NCBI RefSeq assembly: GCF_024970185.1
Contig: NZ_CP103965.1
Coordinates: forward strand, 4,460,001 to 4,524,000
Length of the DNA: 64,000 nt
Source: Pseudomonas sp. N3-W
GTDB taxonomy: Bacteria > Pseudomonadota > Gammaproteobacteria > Pseudomonadales > Pseudomonadaceae
Reading direction: 5' to 3'
Below the pieces are notes generated by a model that saw nothing but the letters and a program-made list of their open reading frames with translations, was not told the DNA's origin and made no database searches. Below are positions 41,520-52,300 of this stretch, piece by piece (within the stretch, counting starts at the first letter, position 1; each line of letters begins with the position of its first letter). A program made the translations under genes and the position numbers.

Positions 41520-44500
41520 TCAAGAAATCAGTTTTTCCAGATCATCGAGGGATAGACGTTTGAGGGCCTCCAGGGATTTAGCCAATTCGTCCTGAACCGG
41601 CGACATTTCGACGCGCAACGCTTCTATCCGAGTGCAGAACGCTTGCAGCGTGTCGGTTTCGAACAGCTCCTTGAGTGCCACTTTGTCGCCCAGACGCTCC
41701 TTGATCCGGGTCACCACCAGGGTGGCCAGCAACGAGTGCCCGCCCAGCTGGAAGAAGTTGTCCGTGAGACCCACCTGCTCGACCTCCAGCACCTCCTGCC
41801 AGATGATTGCCACTTGCCGTTGCAGGTCCGTGTGCGGCGCCTCAAAGCGCTGCTGGATCGGACTGCCACCCATGGCAATCAGCGCCTTGCGGTCCAGTTT
41901 GCCGTTGGGGGTCAGCGGCACGCCGTCGATCAGGTGCAGGTGCCCCGGCACCATGTGCGCCGGCAAGCGGCCGCTCAGGGCCGAGCGCAGTTGTTCGGCC
42001 AGCGCCTGTCGATCCACGTCCGGTTGCGCGGCCACCACATACGCTTGCAGGTGCTTGCCGGCGGCGCCGTCCTGGGCCAGGACCACGGCTTCACGGACCT
42101 CGGGCTGCTCCAGCAGTCGCGCTTCGATTTCGCTCAGCTCGATGCGGAAACCACGGATTTTCACCTGATGGTCGGCGCGACCGATGTACTCGATCTTGTC
42201 GTCTGCACCCTGGCGTACCAGGTCGCCGGTGCGGTACAGACGCTCGCCGTTGCTGGCGAACGGGTCCGGCACAAAGCGCTCGGCGGTGAGTCCGGCACGC
42301 ATCAGATAACCCCGGGTGACACCGGCGCCCGCCAGGTACAGTTCGGCCGCGACGCCCGCCGGCAGCGGCTGCAACTGACTGTCGAGCAGGTAGGCGACGG
42401 TGTTGTCCAGGGGCCGGCCGATGTTGGCCTGACCGTGGGCGCTGCGCAGGGTGAACGTCGAGTACGTGGTGTCTTCCGACGGCCCATACAGGTCGTAGAC
42501 CTGCTTGACCGAGGTGCTCGCGTACAGCGTGTCCACCAACGTCTGCTTGAGCGGTTCACCGGCCAGGTTGAGGGTGCCGACCGACGGCGGAATCTGCCCG
42601 GCACGCTGCAGGGCGGCAATCGCCGACGGCACGGTATTGATCAGCGTGACCCGCTCGCGGGCCGGCAAATCGGCCAGCGCCAGAGCATTGTCCGCCAGCA
42701 CCATGCAACCGCCGCAGGCCAGGGTGACAAAGATTTCCCAGACCGACAGGTCGAAGCAGATCGAGGTTGACGCCAGCACGCCGCGCAACTGCTCGGCGCT
42801 GTACACGCCCTCGGACCACTGGATCAGCGCCCCGAGGTTGCCATGGGTGATCGCCACGCCCTTGGGCTTGCCGGTCGAACCCGAGGTGTAGATGACATAG
42901 GCCAGGTTCTGCGCATCGAGGCGGATCGCAGGTGCCGTGGCCGGGAAATCATCCAGCCAGTCCAGACGCGGCTCGACCACCAGCACTTGCGCCGACAACG
43001 TCTCGGGCAACAGCGCCAGCGCCGCGGATTCGGTCAGCAGCACCGTCGCGCAGCTGTCTTCCAGCATGTGCAGCAGGCGCTCTTGCGGATAGTCCGGGTC
43101 CAGCGGCACATAGGCGCCGCCGGCCTTGAGGATCGCCAGCAAACCCACCAGCATGTCCGGCGTGCGGCGCATGCACACGCCCACCCGCACTTCCGGGCCG
43201 ACGCCCAGCGCTTGCAGTTTGTGCGCGAGGCGATTGGCGCGCGCATCGAGGCTGCGGTAATTGATCTGCTGATCGGCGAACAGGATGGCGTCCGCGTCCG
43301 GCTGGCGCTGTACCTGCGCCTCGATCCGTTGCAGCACCGTGCGTGAATCCGTCGCGGTGATGCTGGCCTTGCCCCAATCGGCGGCGACCTGACGTTGCCC
43401 GGCGTCCAGCAGTTGCAGCGCGCCCAGCGGCTGCGTGGCATCGGCAAGGAACTGGGTCATCAGGCTTTCGAGCTGAACGCTCAGGCCGGCGATGGTTGGC
43501 GCATCGAAACAGGCCCGGTCGAAGCTCAGCCCAAGGCTCAATTCACGACCGGTCACCGCGACCAGCGTCAGCGGGTAGTGGGTCTGTTCCTGACGGGTAA
43601 TGCCGGAAAATGCCAGACCGGTGGCCTCGCCCTGCTCCAGCGCTTCGGCCATCGGGTAATTTTCGAATACCAGAATGCTGTCGAACAACGAACCCGCACC
43701 CAGACCGGCCCAGCGCTGCACGTCGTAAAGCGGCGTGTGTTCGTGTTCGCGCAGGGCCAGGTTGAGGCTCTGCACCTGTTGCAGCCATTGACCTACCGCA
43801 ATCTCGGCGGACGGCGCGGCCACCACCGGCAAGGTGTTGATGAACAGGCCAATCTGTTGCTCGACACCCGGCAAGTCGGTCGGACGACCGGCCACGGTGG
43901 CGCCGAACGCCACGCTGTCCTGACCGGTGTAACGCTGCAACAGCACCAGCCATGCGGCTTGCATCAGGGTGTTGAGGGTGACTTTCTGTTCCCGGGCGAA
44001 GCGGTTCAGGTCGGTCGTCAGTTGTTCGCTGAACACATGCTGGTGATCGGCATAACCGCTGCTCAGCGCCTGACGCGGCGCCATGGCACTGGCCAGACGG
44101 GTCGGCTCTTCAAGGCTGGCAAGCGCCGACCGCCAGAACGTGCGACTGGCCTGCGCATCGCGCTGGCCGAGCCACTGAATGTAATCGCGATAACGTCCCT
44201 GCGACGTGGCCGGGGTGATGCCGGCATAACGTTGCAGCACTTCGCCGAACAACTGCGAGGTGCTCCAGCCGTCCATCAGAATGTGGTGGCTGGTGTAGAT
44301 CAGGTGATGCCGGTCGTCGCCGGTTTGCACCAGCAGCACGCGCAACAGCGGTGCCTGGTCCAGCTCGAAACCGTTGGCCAGGTCATCCCGGGCCAACTGC
44401 TCCAGCGCCGTATCGAGATCAGCACGACCGCGCCAGTCCTGCACGCTCCACGGCATCTGCACCGTCTGGCGGACCACCTGCACCGCCGCCGCGGCGTCTT

Positions 44501-47500
44501 CAGGCCAGACAAACACGGTGCGCAGAATCTCGTGGGCATCGACCGTCTGCTGCCAGGCCTGGCGGAAACGCTCGGTGTCCAGATGCTGCACATCGACCCG
44601 CAACTGGTTGGTGTAGGCCGGGCCGTCGGGCTCGTTGACGCTGTGGAACAGGATGCCCTGCTGCATCGGCGACAACGGATACAGATCGCCGATGTCCCGC
44701 GCCGGCACCGGCAGTGCCGACAGCTGCGCCTGGGTCAGGCTCGCCAGCGCGAAGTCCGACGGGGTGACGCCAGCCTGCCCGCTGTCGCAGCAATGATCGA
44801 TCAGCCGCTCCAGTTCATGGCGATAGGCCGTGGCCAGCGCTTCGATGGTGTGCGGGCGATACATGCCGGTGCCGAAGGTCCAGCTCAGTTCCAGCTCGCC
44901 GTCATACACCTGGCCATCGATGCTCAGCCAGTTGCCCAGCGGCGCCGCGCTGTCCTGAGTGGCGCCGGTGCTTTCGCCGGTGGGCACGAACAAGGCGCCG
45001 TCGGCGGCGCTGAACGCACCGTCGAACTGGCCCAGATAGTTGAACGTCACCCGTGGTTGCGCCATGGCCCGCAGCGGCTCGGCCTGGGTCAGGTAACGCA
45101 ATACGCCGTAGCCGATGCCTTTGCCGGGCACCCCGCGCAGCTGTTCCTTGATCGCGCACAGGGAATCACCCGGCGCGGCTTCAGGGGTCAGGCGCACCGG
45201 GAACAAGCTGCTGAACCAGCCGACAGTGCGGCTCAGGTCCAGGTCATCGAACAGGTCTTCACGGCCATGGCCTTCGAGCTGGATCAGCACCGACGGCTGC
45301 TCGCTCCAGTCGCACAGCACCCGCGCCAGCGCCGTCAGCAACAGGTCGTTGATCTGAGTGCGGTAGGCGGCGGGCGCGACCTTGAGCAGCTTGTGGGTCA
45401 GCGCCTTGCTCAGGCGCGAGGTGGCACGGGCAGCTTGCTGTTGGGTCTGGACAGACTGTGGGAAATCCTGCGGCAGCTGTGCCCCGACGGCGTCCAGCGT
45501 ATGGCTCCAGTAATCGCGTTCAGCGGCCAGTGCTTCGCCCTGCCCGTAGCGATGCAGGTGCTCGGCCCAGCTCTGCAACGCGCTGCTTTTGCCCGGCAGC
45601 GCAATCGCCTTGCCCGCCGCCAGTGCGGTGTAGGCCTGCTGCAAATCTTCGAGCAGGATCCGCCAGGACACGCCGTCCACTACCAGGTGATGGATAACCA
45701 GCAACAAGCGCTGCGCGCCGTCAGGCAGATTCACCAGCAGCGCGCGCAACAAGCGCCCTTGTTGCAGGTCGAGACTGCGCTGAGCTTCATTCGCCAAGGC
45801 CGACAGATCGGCCAGGTCGTTCAGCTCACGCACCCACAGTAGCTCTGGATCACGCGGGCTCTGGAAGGTCGCTTGCCAACGGTCGCCGGACGCCTGGAAA
45901 TTCAGCGCCAGGGCATCGTGATGCTCGATCAGGGCAGACAGGGCCGCCTTCAGATGACCGGCATCGAGCGCCGTTTGCGGTTGCAACATCACCGACTGGT
46001 TCCAGTGATGACGCTGGGCAATGTCCATCTCAAAGAACCGCGCCTGAATCGGCAGCAACGGCAGGGTGCCGCTGACCTGTTGTGGCGCAACCACCGCCGG
46101 CTTGGCCTCGATCAGTTTGGCCACCGCTGCCAGTTGGCCGATGGTCTGTTTCTCGAACAATTGCTTGGGGCTCAGCTTGATGCCCTGACGCTTGGCCCGG
46201 GCGATGATTTGCAGGCTCAGGATCGAGTCGCCGCCCAGTTCGAAGAAGTTGTCGGTGCTGCCCACGCGCTCAAGCTTGAGCACCTCGGCCCAGATCGCCG
46301 CGAGCTTCTCTTGCACCTCACCCACTGGCGCGACATAACGCTGAGTGACCACGCCCGGCACCGGCAAGGCGCGTTTGTCCAGTTTGCCGTTGGCGGTGAG
46401 CGGCAGTTGGTCGAGCAGGACGATCTGCGCCGGCACCATGTAGTCCGGCAGACAGGCCTGCAACTGCTGACGCAGGTCCTCCACGGTCAGCGACGCGGCC
46501 GAGGCGGCCACGCACCAGGCGACCAGTTGCAGGCGCGATTCATCACCGTCCAGCGCCAGGGCCAGCACCGCGGCCTCGCTCACGCCATCGAGGCCGAGCA
46601 AGGTCCGCGCGACCTCGGCCGGCTCGACGCGATAACCGCGCACCTTGACCTGATCGTCGGCGCGGCCGATGAATTCCAGCGCCTGTCGCCGGTTGCGCCG
46701 CACCCGGTCACCGCTGCGATAGACCCGCGCACCGACCGCGCCAAACGGATCCGGCAGGAAGCGCTCGGCGGTCAGGGCCGGCTGGCCCAGATAACCGAGG
46801 GCCACGCTGTCGCCGCCGATGTACAACTCGCCGGCCACCTGATCGGCGACGGCGTTGAGCACGTCGTCGAGTACGTAGACGTGTGCGCCCGGCAATGCTG
46901 CACCGACAGGGATGCTGCGGGCATCCGGATCGAGCGCGACGACTTCATGGGTCAGCACGCCGACCGTGGTTTCGCTCGGGCCATAGTGGTTGATGAAACG
47001 GCAGCCCGGTTTCAGTTCCCGCACCCGTTGCAGCAGTGCCGGCGAGCAGGCTTCGCCGCCGACGATCAGCGCATGTTCGGGCAATACATCGGCGGCGCGA
47101 GTTGCCTGCAACAGTGCCGACAGATGCCCCGGCACGATTTTCAGCACGCCCACCCGGTGGGTCGCCATGTAGTCGGCAAAGCGGTCCGGGTCGAAGCCCA
47201 GTTCTTCCGGCAACACATGCAGCAGACGCCCGGAACACAAGGCGCCGAACAGCACGGTAAAGCCCAGGTCGGCGGCAATGGTCGAGACCAGCGCCATGCT
47301 CGCGTCCGGCGCCAGCGCCAGACGCTCCAGCGCCCCGCGCACGTAACTGGCCAGCGCGCCGTGGCTCACCAGCACGCCCTTGGGTTGCCCGGTGGAACCG
47401 GAGGTGTGAATCACGTAGGCCGGTGCCTGCGCCGACAGGTTCAGCGCAGGGCTGGTCAGCGGTTGGTCGTGCCACTGCGACGGCGCAAAGGCCAGGCCCG

Positions 47501-49346
47501 CGACGCCCAGCCGGGTGATGCGTTCGTCACCGTCAGCACACAGCAGCAGCCTTGCCTGGGCACTTTCGAGCATCGGCTGCAAGCGTGCGGCAGGCGCCTT
47601 GACGTCCAGCGGCATGTACACGGCCCCGGCCTTGAGAATCCCCAACACGCAGGTCAGCCAGTCCAGCGAGCGCTCCATCAGCACCGCCACCGGCTGGCCT
47701 GGCTGCACACCTTGGGCCTGCAAATAATGCGCGAGCTGATTGGCCGCCTGATCCAGCGCCTTGAAACTCAGGCTCTGTTCCAGCCCACGGGCGGCCAGCG
47801 CCTCGGGTTGCCGCGCGACTTCACGATCCCAGTGCTGCAACACCGGCAGCGCCGGCTCGCGCGGTGTGTCGGCCAATCGCACGGGTGTTGTGGCGACGTT
47901 GTGCAACGGTGCCTGCGGGGCCTTCAGCAGTTCGCCGAACAGGCCGAGCAACGCCGGGATAAAGCCTTCGATGGTCGAGCGTTGATAAAGGTCGCTGGCG
48001 TAGGTCATCTGCCCGTGGATCAGCGCGCCGTCGTCGGTGATGTCCAGCGCCAGGTCGAAGTGCGTGCCTTCCTTGTCCAGTGGGTATTCGGCAACGCTCA
48101 GGCCCGGCAGGTCCATCGCACGCTGTTTCTGCATGCCGACGTTCTGGTTGAACTTGACCTGGAACAGCGGGTTATGACCCAGGGTGCGCTCGGCGACCAG
48201 TTCGTCCACCAGTTGTTCGAACGGCAGTTCCTGATGCGCCTGGGCGCCGAACGATGCCTCGCGCACCTGCGCCAGCAGATCATTGAAACTGCCGCGCTCG
48301 TCCACCTGGCAACGCAGTACCTGAGTGTTGACGAAGAAGCCGATCAGCCCCTCGACTTCAGCCCGGCCACGGTTGGCATTGGGCACGCCGACGCGAATGT
48401 CCCGCTGCCCGGCCTGACGCGACACAAACAGCGAAAACCCGGCCAGCACCAGCATGAACAGACTGATGCCCTGGGCGCGGGCAAAAGCGTTGAGCTGGCG
48501 CGACAGGTCGGCGCCGAAATCGAAGCTCAGGGTCTGGCCTTCATAGCTCTGGTTCAGTGGTCGGGCAAAGTCCGCCGCCACGTCGAGCAATGGGTGTTCT
48601 TCACCCAATTGCTGACGCCAGTAGTCGAGTTGGCGTTCGCCCTCGCCGGCTTCCAGCCAGCGCCGTTGCCAGATCGCGTAGTCGGCGTACTGCAAGACCA
48701 GCGCCGGCAGTTGCGGTTCGCGCTCCAGGCTGAACGCCTGATAGCACTGCACGAACTCCTTGACCATCACGTCCATCGACCAGCCGTCGGAGACGATGTG
48801 GTGCATGCTCACCACCAGCACGAATTCATCATCGGCCAGGCAAAACAGGCTGGCACGCAGCAGCGGCCCGTGACGCAAATCGAACGGCTGCGCGGTGACC
48901 GCATTGACCTGCTGCGCCAGTTGCGCTTCGCGGTCTTGCGCAGCAATGCCCGACAGATCGATGCGTTGCAGCGCTATGTTCTGCTGGTCGAGGATCACCT
49001 GGGTCGGCTGCTCGCCGTCCGTGTGGAACACCGTGCGCAGCACCTCGTGGCGCGCCACCAGATGGTCGAAGGAGCGCAGCAGCGCCGACTCGTTCAGGTG
49101 CCCGTGCAGACGCAGGCCGGCGGCCATGTTGTAGGCGGCGCTTTGCGGCTCCAGCTGCCAGAGAAACAACAGGCGCTGCTGGGCAAACGACAACGGGATC
49201 TGCGCGCAGTCGTGACGGCTGACCGGCAACGGCAGCAGGCTGAAATCCTTGCCCTCCTCGCGCAACCTGGCCAGAAACAGTCGACGTTGCTCAAGCGGCA
49301 AACCGACGAACCTTTTAGCAATGCGTTCCGCCATAGTGCCGCTCAT
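41520..49346 (-). CDS. pvdJ: Middle pyoverdine NRPS: C-A(Asp)-T-E / C-A(Ala-like)-T
   Basis: The 2608-aa product overlaps the previous NRPS by four bases (stop/start), so translation is coupled; the next NRPS starts 13 bp after it. Domains by approximate residue: C1 40-480 (HHIVSDGWS, L-donor type), A1 490-985, T1 Ser near 1041 (LGGDSI), E 1075-1520 (HHLVVDGVSW), C2 1530-1980 (PLSPMQQGILFH and HHILMDGWS, D-donor type), A2 2000-2490, T2 Ser near 2538 (LGGHSL). Pocket residues: A1 DLTKIGHVG, nearly the Asp code; A2 DLWNNALTY, identical to module 2 of the next protein. It is predicted to add D-Asp, hydroxylated by the SyrP-like enzyme at 52980, then an L-Ala-type residue. The C-terminus (LEALKRLSLDDLEKLIS) may be a docking helix. 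The pvdJ symbol is positional. Confidence 0.9.
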   Translation of the reverse strand: MSGTMAERIAKRFVGLPLEQRRLFLARLREEGKDFSLLPLPVSRHDCAQIPLSFAQQRLLFLWQLEPQSAAYNMAAGLRLHGHLNESALLRSFDHLVARHEVLRTVFHTDGEQPTQVILDQQNIALQRIDLSGIAAQDREAQLAQQVNAVTAQPFDLRHGPLLRASLFCLADDEFVLVVSMHHIVSDGWSMDVMVKEFVQCYQAFSLEREPQLPALVLQYADYAIWQRRWLEAGEGERQLDYWRQQLGEEHPLLDVAADFARPLNQSYEGQTLSFDFGADLSRQLNAFARAQGISLFMLVLAGFSLFVSRQAGQRDIRVGVPNANRGRAEVEGLIGFFVNTQVLRCQVDERGSFNDLLAQVREASFGAQAHQELPFEQLVDELVAERTLGHNPLFQVKFNQNVGMQKQRAMDLPGLSVAEYPLDKEGTHFDLALDITDDGALIHGQMTYASDLYQRSTIEGFIPALLGLFGELLKAPQAPLHNVATTPVRLADTPREPALPVLQHWDREVARQPEALAARGLEQSLSFKALDQAANQLAHYLQAQGVQPGQPVAVLMERSLDWLTCVLGILKAGAVYMPLDVKAPAARLQPMLESAQARLLLCADGDERITRLGVAGLAFAPSQWHDQPLTSPALNLSAQAPAYVIHTSGSTGQPKGVLVSHGALASYVRGALERLALAPDASMALVSTIAADLGFTVLFGALCSGRLLHVLPEELGFDPDRFADYMATHRVGVLKIVPGHLSALLQATRAADVLPEHALIVGGEACSPALLQRVRELKPGCRFINHYGPSETTVGVLTHEVVALDPDARSIPVGAALPGAHVYVLDDVLNAVADQVAGELYIGGDSVALGYLGQPALTAERFLPDPFGAVGARVYRSGDRVRRNRRQALEFIGRADDQVKVRGYRVEPAEVARTLLGLDGVSEAAVLALALDGDESRLQLVAWCVAASAASLTVEDLRQQLQACLPDYMVPAQIVLLDQLPLTANGKLDKRALPVPGVVTQRYVAPVGEVQEKLAAIWAEVLKLERVGSTDNFFELGGDSILSLQIIARAKRQGIKLSPKQLFEKQTIGQLAAVAKLIEAKPAVVAPQQVSGTLPLLPIQARFFEMDIAQRHHWNQSVMLQPQTALDAGHLKAALSALIEHHDALALNFQASGDRWQATFQSPRDPELLWVRELNDLADLSALANEAQRSLDLQQGRLLRALLVNLPDGAQRLLLVIHHLVVDGVSWRILLEDLQQAYTALAAGKAIALPGKSSALQSWAEHLHRYGQGEALAAERDYWSHTLDAVGAQLPQDFPQSVQTQQQAARATSRLSKALTHKLLKVAPAAYRTQINDLLLTALARVLCDWSEQPSVLIQLEGHGREDLFDDLDLSRTVGWFSSLFPVRLTPEAAPGDSLCAIKEQLRGVPGKGIGYGVLRYLTQAEPLRAMAQPRVTFNYLGQFDGAFSAADGALFVPTGESTGATQDSAAPLGNWLSIDGQVYDGELELSWTFGTGMYRPHTIEALATAYRHELERLIDHCCDSGQAGVTPSDFALASLTQAQLSALPVPARDIGDLYPLSPMQQGILFHSVNEPDGPAYTNQLRVDVQHLDTERFRQAWQQTVDAHEILRTVFVWPEDAAAAVQVVRQTVQMPWSVQDWRGRADLDTALEQLARDDLANGFELDQAPLLRVLLVQTGDDRHHLIYTSHHILMDGWSTSQLFGEVLQRYAGITPATSQGRYRDYIQWLGQRDAQASRTFWRSALASLEEPTRLASAMAPRQALSSGYADHQHVFSEQLTTDLNRFAREQKVTLNTLMQAAWLVLLQRYTGQDSVAFGATVAGRPTDLPGVEQQIGLFINTLPVVAAPSAEIAVGQWLQQVQSLNLALREHEHTPLYDVQRWAGLGAGSLFDSILVFENYPMAEALEQGEATGLAFSGITRQEQTHYPLTLVAVTGRELSLGLSFDRACFDAPTIAGLSVQLESLMTQFLADATQPLGALQLLDAGQRQVAADWGKASITATDSRTVLQRIEAQVQRQPDADAILFADQQINYRSLDARANRLAHKLQALGVGPEVRVGVCMRRTPDMLVGLLAILKAGGAYVPLDPDYPQERLLHMLEDSCATVLLTESAALALLPETLSAQVLVVEPRLDWLDDFPATAPAIRLDAQNLAYVIYTSGSTGKPKGVAITHGNLGALIQWSEGVYSAEQLRGVLASTSICFDLSVWEIFVTLACGGCMVLADNALALADLPARERVTLINTVPSAIAALQRAGQIPPSVGTLNLAGEPLKQTLVDTLYASTSVKQVYDLYGPSEDTTYSTFTLRSAHGQANIGRPLDNTVAYLLDSQLQPLPAGVAAELYLAGAGVTRGYLMRAGLTAERFVPDPFASNGERLYRTGDLVRQGADDKIEYIGRADHQVKIRGFRIELSEIEARLLEQPEVREAVVLAQDGAAGKHLQAYVVAAQPDVDRQALAEQLRSALSGRLPAHMVPGHLHLIDGVPLTPNGKLDRKALIAMGGSPIQQRFEAPHTDLQRQVAIIWQEVLEVEQVGLTDNFFQLGGHSLLATLVVTRIKERLGDKVALKELFETDTLQAFCTRIEALRVEMSPVQDELAKSLEALKRLSLDDLEKLIS

Positions 49347-52300
49347 ACGTCTACTCCCTCCAAAGAACTCATGAACTGATCCATGTCGGACCAGTCGTTA
49401 TCCGTGGCAATGCCGGCCTGTTGTTCAAGCTCCAGCGCCAGATCACCCAGCAGCGGTTTCTCGAATAAAATGCGCAGCGGCAAGACCACGCCCAGTTGAT
49501 GCTTGATCCGGCCAATCACTTGCGCGGCCAGCAGCGAATGGCCGCCCAGCTCGAAGAAGTGGTCGTCGAGACCGACCTGGGGAACCTGCAACACCTCGCG
49601 CCAGATCTGCGCCAGGCACTGTTCGGTATCGCTTTGCGGCGCTCGATAGTCGACCTGCAACTGGCTCGGGTCCGGTGCCGGCAAGGCCTTGCGGTCCAGC
49701 TTGCCGCTGGGGGTCAGCGGCAGGCGCGGCAACAGCAGCAAATGGCCGGGGACCATGTAGTCCGGCAGGCTGGCTTGCAGCAGGCCTCTGATTTGCTGAC
49801 GGAAAACCGCCTGTTCGGCGGCGCTGTCGATGACCGCTTCATCGACGACCAGGTACGCCACCAGTTGCAGGCCGCCTGTCAGCGGCAAGGCCAGCACCAC
49901 GGCTTCACGAATGCCCGCGCATTGCTGCAGGCGCGATTCGATTTCGCCCAGCTCGATGCGGAAGCCGCGAATTTTCACTTGATGATCGACACGGCCGACG
50001 TATTCCACGGCGCCATCGGCGCGCCGGCGGGCGCGGTCGCCAGTGCGGTACAGACGCTCGCCAGCGGCAAACGGGTCGGCGATAAAACGTTCAGCGCTGA
50101 GGGTCGGCTGCCGGTGATAACCACGCGCCAGGCCGGGGCCGCCGATGTACAACTCGCCCACTGCGCCTTGAGGCAGCAGGTTCAAGTCATCGTCGAGCAC
50201 GTAGAGACGCCGTTGCGCCAGACCGAGGCCAATCGGAATGCCGCGCCACGACACCGCTTCTGGTGTCAGCGCAGTGCAGTCGTGAATGGTCGAGACCACG
50301 GTGGCTTCGGTCGGCCCATAGGTATTGAGCAGGCGCACATGACCGAGCCCGGCGCGTTGCCACAGACGCAGACCGTCCACCGCCATCGCCTCGCCGCCGA
50401 CGTGAATCTGGCGCAGGGCACCGAAATGCGCCGGCGGGTTGGCGGCGTAATCCTGCACCAGCCAGTACCAGTAGGCGGCCGGCAAGTCGGCCAGGGTGAT
50501 GCCGTGTTCGAGGATCACCTGATGCAGCGTCGCGCTGTCCCACAACCGTGTGTCGCGCAGCACCACGCAGGCGCCATGGCACAGCGGCGGGAAGAACTGC
50601 TCGACGAAACCGTCGAAGCTGCTGGTCGCGAACTGCAAGACGCGGTCGCCTTCGCGCAGGTCGCTGTAGTCGATGGCGCGCTCGATGAATTCGCTCAGTG
50701 CGCCGTGGCTGACCGCCACGCCTTTGGGACGCCCGGTAGAACCTGAGGTGTAGATCACGTACGCGAGGTTCTGCGGATCGACCGCGACCGGCGGGTTGTT
50801 CTCGACATCACCGTTCGGCAGGCGATCCAGGCACAGGCAGTCGATGCCTTGCAGCGTGGGCAGGTGGGTCAGGGTTGTGCTGTCGGTCAGCAGCAGTTGC
50901 AGACCACTGTCATCGAGCACATGGCGCAAGCGCTCGGCCGGGGTTTGCGGGTCCAGCGGCACATAGGCGCCACCGGCCTTGAGCACCGCCAGCAAGGCCA
51001 CTGCCAGTTCCAGCGAACGACCGAGCGCCACCCCCACCAGCACGTCGGGGCCGACGCCTTTGGCGCGCAAGTGATGGGCCAGGCGATTGCTGCGCTGATT
51101 GAGTTCGGCGTAGCTCAAGGACGGCGCTGCTTCGTCTGCCAGAATCAGCGCCTGCGCCTGCGGCGTGCGCGCCACTTGCGCTTCGAACAGCTGCTGCACG
51201 CAAGGCAACTGCGCTGGGCTGTCGGCGTTCTGGATCAAGCCGTCGCGTTCGGTCGCGGCCAGCATCGACAACTCGCCCAGCAGCTGTTGCGGATCGCGGC
51301 ACACCGATGCCAGCAGGTTATGCCAATGCCCGGCGAGCGCGGCGATGGTCGATTCGTCGAAGATGTCGGTGGCGTAGGTAAAGGCGGCGAACAGGTGCTC
51401 GCCCTCCTCCCTTGTATCGAGCATCAGGTCGCTGGTGGCGGCATGTTGGCGGCCACTGCCGGCCAGTTGCGCCTCGCTCAGGTAGCCCACCTGCAAACCG
51501 CAATCGAGCTGCACCGCTTGCAGGTCGGTGACCAGCGGTTGGTGGTTGAACATCACCTGGAACAACGGGTTGTGGCTCTGGCTGCGGGCCGGTTGCAGGG
51601 CTTCGATCAGCGCGTCGAATGGCAGCTCCTGATGGGCCTGGGCACCCAGCGCGGCTTGGCGCAGGTTCTGCAACAGGTCGGCGAAACGGGTGTGCGCGGT
51701 CACTTCGCTGCGCAGGATCTGGGTGTTGACGAAGAAGCCGATCAGGCCTTCGGTTTCGCTGCGGGTGCGGTTGGCAATCAGGCCGCCGACGCGGATGTCG
51801 GTCTGGCCGCTGTAGCGATGCAGCAAGGTCTTGAACGCGGCCAGCAGCACCACGAACAGCGTCACGCCCTGACGTTGCGCGAGGTTCTTCAGGTCCTGGC
51901 GCAGGGCGCTGTCGATGACTTTTTCCAGGCGCGCGCCCTGATGACTGGATTGCGCCGGGTAGGCGCGGTCGGTCGGCAATTCGAGGACCGGATGTTCTTC
52001 GCCCAGTTGCGTGCGCCAGTAATCGAGCTGACGCTCGCGCTCGCCCGCCTCCAGCCAGCTGCGCTGCCACAGGGCGTAGTCGCGGTAGTGCACGGTCAAG
52101 GCCGGCAGCGTCGGAGACTGGCCGGCGACGAGGGCATCGTAGGTTTTCATGAACTCGTCGATGAGGATGTTCATCGACCAGCCATCGGCAATGATGTGGT
52201 GCAGGGTCAGCAGCAGGACATGCTGGCGCTCGGCCAGGCGCAACAGGCGCAGGCTCAGCAGCGGCCCCTGTTGCAGGTCGAAGGCCTGGGTGGCTTCGGC

